Below, piece after piece: positions 5,728-12,074 of a stretch of 12,074 nucleotides of DNA. Every line of letters starts with the position of its first letter. Positions within the stretch are counted from its first letter, which is position 1. Made by a program: the position numbers and the translations under genes. The notes beneath the pieces are model-generated. The model was given only the letters and a program-made list of their open reading frames with translations. It searched no databases and was not told where the DNA came from. The stretch covers positions 1 through 12,074 of the forward strand of contig CAYNNP010000207.1 in assembly GCA_964398215.1 (NCBI GenBank). Reading direction: 5' to 3'. Source of the stretch: CAYNNP01 sp964398215. Lineage in GTDB: Bacteria > Planctomycetota > Planctomycetia > Pirellulales > Pirellulaceae.

Positions 5728-7149
5728 ATGCAACGAATCGCCCCCCAATCGAATCATCACTATCACTTTGTGACAGGGCGACTTGCGCACCATGCACTTT
5801 GCGAAATCGTTGAAAAACTAAGCAAACAACATTCGTTTCAGTACTCCATTGGCGTGATGCCGATCACAGTTGCTGCCTTGATCACACCCCGCTGGCTACG
5901 CCGAAAACTCTCGGTGCCAAGCGAAGCGACGCATCTTATATTGCCAGGCTATTGCGAGGTTGGAATCGAAGAGTTTTCCAATGAAATATCGATCCCGGTC
6001 ATTTGTGGACCCAATGACTGCCGGTTTCTGCCAGAAATGTTCGGTGACGAATCAGTTGCTCCCGATTTAGACAAGTTTGACATCGAAATCATTGCGGAAA
6101 TCAATCACGCACCGCGAAGTAGCGTCGCTGAAGTGCTTGAGCGTGCACTGAAACTTCAATCCGAAGGTGCTGACGTCATCGATTTTGGCTGTGACCCCGT
6201 ACAGTCGTGCAGCAACATCGGCGAATACATCAAAGCGCTGACGGCGGAGGGGCTTGCCGTTTCAGTTGATACTTTCGACAAAGTTGAAGCGGCGCGTGCT
6301 GTTCAGCACGGTGCAAACTTGGTTTTGTCGGTCAATTCACAGAACCGCGATGCCGCTGTGGACTGGGGATGTGAAGTCGTCGTGGTTCCCGATGTGCCGG
6401 CCGATCAAAGCAGCCTGGACCAGACAGTGGAATTTTTGGCGGTCAACAACGTGCCATTTCGATTAGATTCGATCCTTGAACCGATTGGTGCAGGATTCAC
6501 GCAAAGTCTGATTCGGTATGCCAAGCTGCGCGAGAGGTTTCCGGACGCTGAAATCATGATGGGAATTGGGAACCTGACAGAGTTGACGGATGTCGATTCT
6601 GCTGGCGTGAATCTGATTTTGCTGGGCATCTGCCAAGAACTTGGGATTCGTAGTGTGTTGACTACGCAAGTCATCAATTGGGCTAGAACGTCGGTGCGCG
6701 AATGCGATGTGGCACGCAGGTTGGTTCATTACAGCGTTAACAACGGCGTCCCGCCCAAACGTCTGTCCGATGACTTGGTAATCCTGCGAGACAGCAAGTT
6801 ACGGCCGCACAGCGAAATGATGCTGAATTCGCTGAGCGATACGTTAAAAGACAACAATTACCGGATCTTTGCCCAACCTGATGGGCTGCATTTGATTGCT
6901 GCCGGAATTCACCTGTGTGGATCGGACCCGTTTCAGTTATTTGATCAACTGATGAAAGACTCTAAGTCCGATAATGTTGATCCCGCCCACGCATTTTATT
7001 TGGGCTACGAGATGGCCAAAGCGTCCATCGCACAGACACTTGGAAAACAGTACGAGCAAGACCGGGCGCTCAACTGGGGCCTGTTGACAGTGATCGAGGA
7101 TCTGCATCGAATCCAGCGCACCAGCAGGCACCGAAAAAAGCCCGAGTGA
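5728..7149 (+). CDS. DUF6513 / dihydropteroate synthase-like protein
   Basis: A 473-residue cytoplasmic protein of the dihydropteroate synthase-related family found in methanogens, methylotrophs and planctomycetes. The N-terminal DUF6513-type domain starts with HFVTGRLA (13-20) and contains PITVAALITPRWLR (45-58) and LILPGYCEVG (70-79), ending near 105. The pterin-binding TIM-barrel part covers about 118-345, with EINHAPR (124-130), GADVIDFGCDP (147-157), VSVDTFD (178-184) and GANLVLSVNSQNRD (195-208). MMGIGNLTELTDVDSAGVN (277-295) forms a later strand and loop. The C-terminal 130 residues belong to the full-length family form. In this family the job is thought to be pterin synthesis for tetrahydromethanopterin rather than folate; that is family knowledge, not shown here. 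No other C1 gene lies nearby. The ATG at 5728 matches the expected N-terminus but lacks a clear Shine-Dalgarno sequence. Confidence 0.85.
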   Translation: MQRIAPQSNHHYHFVTGRLAHHALCEIVEKLSKQHSFQYSIGVMPITVAALITPRWLRRKLSVPSEATHLILPGYCEVGIEEFSNEISIPVICGPNDCRFLPEMFGDESVAPDLDKFDIEIIAEINHAPRSSVAEVLERALKLQSEGADVIDFGCDPVQSCSNIGEYIKALTAEGLAVSVDTFDKVEAARAVQHGANLVLSVNSQNRDAAVDWGCEVVVVPDVPADQSSLDQTVEFLAVNNVPFRLDSILEPIGAGFTQSLIRYAKLRERFPDAEIMMGIGNLTELTDVDSAGVNLILLGICQELGIRSVLTTQVINWARTSVRECDVARRLVHYSVNNGVPPKRLSDDLVILRDSKLRPHSEMMLNSLSDTLKDNNYRIFAQPDGLHLIAAGIHLCGSDPFQLFDQLMKDSKSDNVDPAHAFYLGYEMAKASIAQTLGKQYEQDRALNWGLLTVIEDLHRIQRTSRHRKKPE

Positions 7150-7279
7150 ACACTGGGATGTGTACCTTTGTTTTTGGCCAGAAAGAACTTACGATTGTTC
7201 ACGTGGCTAGTATCGTGGCATATACTCAGATGATAAATCTCAATTAAAAACGGGCTCTTTTTCCGACAGCTAGACAACC

Positions 7280-10200
7280 ATGTCCAACGATCAAGACAGC
7301 GAAAAACCAAACGAACTAAAGCTTGATCCGCAGGGGCTTTCGGAAACGGATCATGATCCCGATGAAACGCTTGTTGGTGACCAGGCGAAGCTAACAACAC
7401 CGCACCATCGATTTGCTACTGTCGAAGGATACGAAATCCTCCAGGAACTTGGCCGCGGTGGCATGGGAGTGGTCTACAAGGCAAAGCAACTGGCACTCAA
7501 CCGTACCGTTGCTTTGAAAATGGTTTTAGCGGGGGCACATTCCAGCGACCGTTCGCGCCAACGATTTCTTCGTGAGGCGGAAGCATCGGCGAAGCTACAG
7601 CATCCCAACATCGTCCGCGTCTACGATCTCGGAGAGCAAGATGGGCAACCGTTCTTCGCAATGGATTTTATCGAAGGCACGGATTTGCAAAATGCCGATC
7701 CGATGGATCCCAGAGAAGCCGCACAGGTTATGTTGAAACTAGCGGAAGCGGCTCACTATGCACACGAGCAGGGGATCGTTCATCGCGACATCAAGCCAGC
7801 AAACATTCTGATTGACAAAAACGGCGAGCCTCGCATCACAGATTTTGGCTTAGCCAAATTGCTGTCCGATGATTCCAACAGCCTGACTGCGGACGATCAG
7901 TTATTGGGTACCGCTGCGTACATGCCTCCAGAACAAGCTCGGGGCGATTCACGCCACGTTGGCCCAGCGGCTGACATCTATTCCCTTGGCGCGGTTCTGT
8001 ACTACTTGTTGACTGGAGGAGCACCGTTTACTGGCGATTCGATATTGGAAATTTTGAAGAAGGTTGAGAATGACGAACCGGTGGCTCCCAGGCGTTCTGG
8101 AAAGAGTATCCCAAAAGACTTGGAAACGATCTGTCTGAAGTGTTTAGAAAAAAACACATCACATAGATACAACTCTGCGACGGATTTGGCGGATGATCTC
8201 AATCGCTTTTTGGCGGGTGATGCCATTCATGCATCTGCTGCAGGGCCAGTCAGTCGAGCGGCACGCTATGTTCGTAGAAAGACGGGCGCCCAAATCGCAT
8301 TGGCGGTGATCAGTATTTGTATTGCCTTCGCTGCGTATCGCTACTGGGAATATCGTGAATACAAAAAACCAACATACACGTACTTTGCAAACATGGAGAT
8401 GCGGTTTGGTGTGGCCACTGGACTTGGGCCGCTTAGTAAGAACGAAACAGGTCGTCGATCCTATTTTAAAATCCTAAGGGCTGGGAAATCGGGACCCGTG
8501 CAAAGTGTTGAGCATGTCGATGCGCTTGGCAGGCTGACTGCCAATGGCATGTTGGACTCAATGTTGCAAGTTTCTTATGATATTAAAGACGAAAGGGAAA
8601 CTGAGGTAGCCAAAACGACATTCAACCGCGACGCAGACGGTAACTTGGTCGACATGGTTGCCTTTGATGAATTCAACACCAAACTGTGGTCGTTTCGCTA
8701 CAGTGAACCGCCGCTAAAAGGGCAGTATCTTGGTCCTGATGGCTACGAGAAAGCTCGAAAAGGATCTGGTGCGTCCTATGTTGAAACAGAGCTTGATGAA
8801 CTGGGAAGAGCCACTTTGGTTCGGTTTTTTGATCGAAACCAACGTCCACAAATCAATGTGCATGGAATGTATGGTTTTGGTATCACTTATGATGATGCCA
8901 CAAGCACCAGTTTATGGCATGACGTCGATCATCTAGGCAAAGCGATTGAACGGGACGGTGCGGCGTTTCGACGATTCACTCATGATTCAGAATGGAATTT
9001 GATACGCATCGAGTACTTGGACGCAGATGAAAATCTAGTCGTTGCTTCCGGGGGTGCAGCTGTGTTGGAATTCGAGTTTTCGAACGGAAGTCAGAAATCC
9101 ATGACATTCCTGGATACAATGGGCAAACCAGTATCCGTGGGTGGCTATACAAGAGTCGAGTCTTCGTTGGATGGCCTAAGCAGGATTGTTGCTAAACGGT
9201 ACTACGATGGGAATGGCGACCTCGTCATCACTCGTGATGGTTACGCAGAAGTAAGGTACGAGTTTGACGAAAACGGCCGCAATGCAGTCGAGTTGTATTT
9301 TGGTGCCGACTCGAAACCGATATTGTCAAAAGACGGGTATGCGAGCGTAAAGAACACTTTTGATGAACGCGGACATGTTGTTAAACAACGTTTTTATGGT
9401 CGAACTGGTGAGCCAGCAGTCAACTCCATCGGAATTCATCAGACGTATTTTACGTTTGATGAACAAGGTAACGAGATCCAGCGAAGCTATTTTGACGCCG
9501 ATCTGAATCCGACTTTGAATGATCAAGGGATTAGCAGTCAGAAAATTCAGTTCGAACGGGCACGCCCTATTCGTGAACAATATTTCGGTGTGGACGGGAC
9601 TCCCACTCTTTCCAAGCTCGGGTACGCGTCCGTTGCTCGTGAATATGATGATCGTGGCAATCTTGTTTTGAAAAAATTCTTTGATGCACAAAATCTTGCC
9701 GTTTCATCAGTCGACGGATTCGCAATTGAACGGTTTGAATTCGATCTTCGTGGAAACGAAACCCGCCACCGGTTGTACGATGCAAATGACCAACCGGTTT
9801 CACACTCCGAAGGGTGGCATTCAATTGCATCGACCTATGACAATTTAGGCAACCAAATTCGGCGCGCCTATTTTGACACGTCCAATCGTCCTACTTGGTT
9901 TTATGCGTCAGAAAAATATGAAGCCAGCGGTTACTCTGCATTGCAAGCGAAATTTGATAGCCGCGGGCTGGTCACTTCCCGTACCTTCTTGGATGTCGAG
10001 GGCAAACCTACAACCAGCACCTTCGGTTTCAGCACTGCTACCTATGAGTATGATCGATTCGGCAACATTACAGAGATCGGCTATTTCGATGTTGATGGGC
10101 AACCTGCGTTCAATTCGAGATTGCGGGTTGCGCGAATCAAGTCAGAATTCGATAGCCGAGGCAACAATAGACGTATCGCTTGGTATGGAAAATCCGGCAA

Positions 10201-11557
10201 GCCGATCAACGGAGTTTTGGGGGTTGCAACAGTTGAACAGGAGTACGATGACCGCAACAACGTAATATTGATGCGAGGGTTTGATGCGCAGGGACGGCCA
10301 AAGGGAAGCAGTACGGATCAGGAACCAAATTCTCCCGTGGTGCGTTTCACATATGATGACCGGGGCAACAGTATCGGCATGTTTCAATTTGATGGAAACA
10401 ACCAACCTGAGCTGGGCGCAGGTAACTTCTTCCGCAGTTCAACAAAGTACGATCAACGTGGGCAAGAGATTGAGGCTCGGTTTTTCGATTTAGATGGACA
10501 GCCAGCTCTACATCGTGATGGGTACTCGCGCAAAACCCTTGCCTATGACGAATATGGAAATGTCATTGAAAAGCGTTTCTACGGTATCGATGGAGAATTG
10601 GCGATCAACACCAGGCTGAACCTCGCGATATCGAAAGAAACCTACGATCGCCTTGGTAACATTACTTCGACGGCAGCATTTGGTGTTGATGGTCAACCAA
10701 TCTTGACAGCTGACGGTATGCATCAATTCGTCGCAACGTATGACGATCAAGGACAGCTAGTCAAAGCCGAAATGCTAGGTACCGACAACAAACCAACTCT
10801 CTGCATCGAGCAATGGGCCAGTCGAACCGATTTGTATAACGATCGCGGGCAATTGATCGAAGAGCGATGGTTTGGGACAGACGGAGAGTTGACACACGCT
10901 TTTGGCTTCTTTGCAATACGACGCCGCGTTTATGATGAGCGCGGAAACCAAATTGAAACACGTGTTTTTGATCGCAACGAGAAGCCAACGAAGAACAAGT
11001 GGGGCGTTGCCGTCTACCTTCTTGAATATGATGAACATGGGCGTGAAACGAAAATGTCTGTGTTTGACCAAGACGAGAAACCAACAGAAGGACTCCCGTT
11101 TTTGTACGCAAGTAGAACAATGCAGTACAACCACCGAGGCGATTCTGTTCGGAATCGTTTTTATGGGACTGATGGAAAACTAAAGAACAACCCCGATGGC
11201 TACGCGGAGTGGAGAGCCGAATACGATAATTATGGACGACAAGTCGAAGACCAATACTTCGACGAAAATGGCGAACGCCGCGACGCACGTGTCAAAGTGG
11301 AGTTTGTTACTCCCAATTCACCTGCGTCGGCAGCAGGGATCAGGGTGGGTGATGTGGTCATGGAAGTCGATGGTGCCAAAATCAGCGGCCTCGTTAACTA
11401 CTTATATCGCCGGGAATTGACGAACCAGCCAAGTGAAATCGTGCTTAGCCGACGCGGCGATGTCAGAACGGTTACTTTCCCAGCGGGGATCGCTGGAGTC
11501 AATTTGGTAGACGTCCTTGATGAACCGGATGTGGAATCAACTGAGCCAGAAGAATGA
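7280..11557 (+). CDS. Receptor-like Ser/Thr protein kinase with 26 tandem 32-residue repeats and a C-terminal PDZ domain
   Basis: A 1425-residue membrane kinase. Residues 1-49 are an acidic tail. The Hanks-type kinase domain (about 51-311) looks intact: glycine loop GRGGMG (58-63), VALK Lys80, helix-C Glu99, HRD Asp170 with Lys172 and Asn175, DFG Asp188, PPE (216-218), Asp232 and Arg296. The activation loop (191-214) offers several Ser/Thr. One hydrophobic helix lies at about 337-353, after a basic stretch (RRAARY-like, 326-334), so the C-terminal 1070 residues should be periplasmic. Residues 357-496 are a degenerate lead-in. From 497 to 1340 about 26 units of 32 residues follow, with a conserved Gly at unit position 1, YD at 9-10, RGN at 12-14, F[FY][DG] at 20-22 and DGxP at 24-27. 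Residues 1336-1400 form a PDZ domain (SPASAAGIRVGDVVMEVDG, 1347-1365). The tail is acidic. No Shine-Dalgarno sequence is visible; a TATACT at 7221-7226 is a weak -10 candidate. The ligand is unknown. Confidence 0.9.
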   Translation: MSNDQDSEKPNELKLDPQGLSETDHDPDETLVGDQAKLTTPHHRFATVEGYEILQELGRGGMGVVYKAKQLALNRTVALKMVLAGAHSSDRSRQRFLREAEASAKLQHPNIVRVYDLGEQDGQPFFAMDFIEGTDLQNADPMDPREAAQVMLKLAEAAHYAHEQGIVHRDIKPANILIDKNGEPRITDFGLAKLLSDDSNSLTADDQLLGTAAYMPPEQARGDSRHVGPAADIYSLGAVLYYLLTGGAPFTGDSILEILKKVENDEPVAPRRSGKSIPKDLETICLKCLEKNTSHRYNSATDLADDLNRFLAGDAIHASAAGPVSRAARYVRRKTGAQIALAVISICIAFAAYRYWEYREYKKPTYTYFANMEMRFGVATGLGPLSKNETGRRSYFKILRAGKSGPVQSVEHVDALGRLTANGMLDSMLQVSYDIKDERETEVAKTTFNRDADGNLVDMVAFDEFNTKLWSFRYSEPPLKGQYLGPDGYEKARKGSGASYVETELDELGRATLVRFFDRNQRPQINVHGMYGFGITYDDATSTSLWHDVDHLGKAIERDGAAFRRFTHDSEWNLIRIEYLDADENLVVASGGAAVLEFEFSNGSQKSMTFLDTMGKPVSVGGYTRVESSLDGLSRIVAKRYYDGNGDLVITRDGYAEVRYEFDENGRNAVELYFGADSKPILSKDGYASVKNTFDERGHVVKQRFYGRTGEPAVNSIGIHQTYFTFDEQGNEIQRSYFDADLNPTLNDQGISSQKIQFERARPIREQYFGVDGTPTLSKLGYASVAREYDDRGNLVLKKFFDAQNLAVSSVDGFAIERFEFDLRGNETRHRLYDANDQPVSHSEGWHSIASTYDNLGNQIRRAYFDTSNRPTWFYASEKYEASGYSALQAKFDSRGLVTSRTFLDVEGKPTTSTFGFSTATYEYDRFGNITEIGYFDVDGQPAFNSRLRVARIKSEFDSRGNNRRIAWYGKSGKPINGVLGVATVEQEYDDRNNVILMRGFDAQGRPKGSSTDQEPNSPVVRFTYDDRGNSIGMFQFDGNNQPELGAGNFFRSSTKYDQRGQEIEARFFDLDGQPALHRDGYSRKTLAYDEYGNVIEKRFYGIDGELAINTRLNLAISKETYDRLGNITSTAAFGVDGQPILTADGMHQFVATYDDQGQLVKAEMLGTDNKPTLCIEQWASRTDLYNDRGQLIEERWFGTDGELTHAFGFFAIRRRVYDERGNQIETRVFDRNEKPTKNKWGVAVYLLEYDEHGRETKMSVFDQDEKPTEGLPFLYASRTMQYNHRGDSVRNRFYGTDGKLKNNPDGYAEWRAEYDNYGRQVEDQYFDENGERRDARVKVEFVTPNSPASAAGIRVGDVVMEVDGAKISGLVNYLYRRELTNQPSEIVLSRRGDVRTVTFPAGIAGVNLVDVLDEPDVESTEPEE
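8768..11299 (+). repeat. Coding tandem repeat, about 26 units of about 96 bp (32 residues)
   Basis: Within the kinase gene, residues 497-1340 divide into about 26 units. Most are 31-33 residues; two are longer (845-883 and 981-1018) and a few are slightly shorter, such as 1019-1047. Well-kept units include 654-685, 686-717, 781-812, 1048-1080 and 1307-1340. Each unit has two predicted turn motifs, D-x-R-G-N and D-x-D-G-x-P, between short strands with alternating polar and aromatic residues. This suggests a beta-hairpin or solenoid array related in style to RHS/YD or WG repeats. At DNA level the units are well diverged, so the array is old rather than freshly expanded. Sequences upstream, such as 412-421 and 447-462, look like decayed units. 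Confidence 0.85.
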
Positions 11558-11579
11558 ACCAGTTCAACGGATACCGAGA

Positions 11580-11933
11580 ATGAAGGTCTTAGTGACTGGT
11601 TCTACGACTTGGCAAAATGGTGACACCATTCGCGACGCTCTGGACGCATGTGCTGCGACCGTCGTTATTCATGGCGATTGCACGGGTGCTGACGCGCTCG
11701 CCGGTGCCGAAGCTCGAAAGTTGGGTATCGAGGTTCACATGATGGAAAAGAAGAAACAGGATTACGAAAAGTACGGTAGAAATGCATGGATGGCCCTGAA
11801 CGAGCGCATGCTTGAATGCGGTGTCCAACTCGTACTCGCCTTTCACCCGGACATCCAAAGCAGTAGTGGAACCAAACACATGGCAGAACTGGCTGACGCT
11901 GCCGGTGTCCCCGTCAATGTGTTTTCGACCTAG
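11580..11933 (+). CDS. DUF2493 (SLOG superfamily) protein
   Basis: A 117-residue cytoplasmic protein with a Rossmann-like SLOG fold, a superfamily that binds nucleotides or nucleotide-derived ligands. The first strand and loop is MKVLVTGSTTW (1-11), where many relatives have GSRxW. The ligand-loop motif VIHGDCTGADALA (29-41) follows, then YEKYGRNAW (62-70), the NERML element (74-78) and LVLAFHP (84-90), ending with a second loop SSSGTKHM (94-101). It is essentially one DUF2493 domain with nothing fused. The ATG at 11580 starts exactly at the domain; earlier in-frame starts from 11517 lie inside the kinase gene and add an unrelated 21-residue stretch. Only 22 bp separate it from the kinase stop, so the two are probably cotranscribed, and a terminator-like hairpin follows. 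The ligand and the link to the kinase are unknown. Confidence 0.8.
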   Translation: MKVLVTGSTTWQNGDTIRDALDACAATVVIHGDCTGADALAGAEARKLGIEVHMMEKKKQDYEKYGRNAWMALNERMLECGVQLVLAFHPDIQSSSGTKHMAELADAAGVPVNVFST

Positions 11934-11947
11934 ATCGATAGGCAAAC

Positions 11948-11972
11948 AGGGACCGACGTCCCCGTCCCTTTT
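11948..11972 (+). terminator. Likely intrinsic terminator after the kinase-DUF2493 operon
   Basis: AGGGAC (11948-11953) and GTCCCT (11964-11969) form a 6-bp stem with a 10-base loop, followed by T residues to 11972. The site starts 15 bases after the stop codon. An alternative inner fold uses GGGAC (11949-11953) and GTCCC (11958-11962) with a CGAC loop. The T-tract is short, so strength is uncertain. Confidence 0.5.
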
Positions 11973-12001
11973 GTGGTGGCCAAAACTCACAAGACGTTTA
12001 C

Positions 12002-12074
12002 GCGCAACTCCAAAACGGATCCCTCGCTCACGCTCTCACGCTTCGGGTTACCAAAAAAACGCAACTGCAAAACT
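12002..12074 (+). repeat. Dispersed intergenic repeat, copy B plus start of a further unit
   Basis: GCGCAACTCCAAAAC (12002-12016) and TCACGCTTCGGGTTACCA (12036-12053) repeat the two blocks of copy A at 28-65. The 19 bases between them (12017-12035) are absent from copy A and contain CTCGCTCACGC, itself similar to the following CTCTCACGC. After a run of A, ACGCAACTGCAAAACT (12059-12074) starts another unit, so the repeat appears to be tandem here and continues past the window edge. Confidence 0.7.

Noticed and set aside
10761..11288. 175-residue open frame on the minus strand inside the kinase gene
   Set aside because: It mirrors the repeat array on the opposite strand and has no start signal or domain. 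The plus-strand frame is clearly coding.
8768..11299. CRISPR array or noncoding satellite, suggested by the 96-bp period
   Set aside because: The period is an exact multiple of three, is conserved in protein rather than DNA, and lies in one uninterrupted reading frame.
8768..11557. RHS-type polymorphic toxin
   Set aside because: The repeats are YD-like, but there is no RHS core motif and no variable toxin end. The protein ends in a PDZ domain, and a DUF2493 protein is not a typical immunity protein.
11517..11579. Earlier start for the DUF2493 gene inside the kinase gene
   Set aside because: The 21 added residues overlap the kinase tail in another frame and precede the conserved MKVLVTGS start, which relatives use.

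Overview
The window looks like a piece of a planctomycete chromosome, most likely from the Pirellulaceae / Rhodopirellula group. The grounds are the gene families: a receptor-like Ser/Thr kinase with a long repeat-rich extracytoplasmic part, an STN-domain-like secreted protein of planctomycete type, a DUF6513 dihydropteroate-synthase-like protein (a family linked to tetrahydromethanopterin C1 chemistry), an NTP-exchanger-like membrane protein and a DUF4139 protein. Short dispersed intergenic repeats, roughly balanced base composition and mostly weak Shine-Dalgarno signals fit the same origin. This assignment rests on family recognition from memory, not on a database search.

Layout. 1-112 holds one copy of a dispersed repeat. 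113-1477 (-) is a 454-residue ADP/ATP (NTP) translocase-like carrier. 1478-1774 has no gene but contains a compound inverted-repeat structure: two facing copies of a short dyad unit around a 93-bp hairpin element. 1775-2611 (-) is a secreted STN-like protein. It is divergent from 2828-4687 (+), a secreted MuiA/DUF4139-type protein with a coiled coil. The 216 bp between these two carries matching ribosome binding sites and a near-perfect 20-bp palindrome. A hairpin at 4690-4715 separates that gene from the convergent RluA-family pseudouridine synthase at 4721-5398 (-). 5399-5727 is a divergent intergenic region with a 9-bp-arm dyad. 5728-7149 (+) is the dihydropteroate-synthase-like protein. 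7280-11557 (+) is the dominant gene, a 1425-residue kinase. 11580-11933 (+) is a small DUF2493/SLOG protein 22 bp downstream, followed by a likely terminator at 11948-11972 and further copies of the dispersed repeat to the window end.

How the genes may work together. No single pathway covers the window; most are separate housekeeping or envelope genes. Two associations stand out. The first is the divergent pair of exported proteins around the palindrome, which may be co-controlled. The second is the kinase-SLOG pair, which probably forms one transcript.

The kinase is the best candidate for something not well described. It has a complete Hanks-type kinase domain, one membrane helix, then about 26 tandem copies of a 32-residue YD/RGN-type repeat (about 840 residues) and a C-terminal PDZ domain. 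With the standard topology, the repeats and PDZ face the periplasm, as in a sensor with a repeat stalk and a peptide-binding tip.
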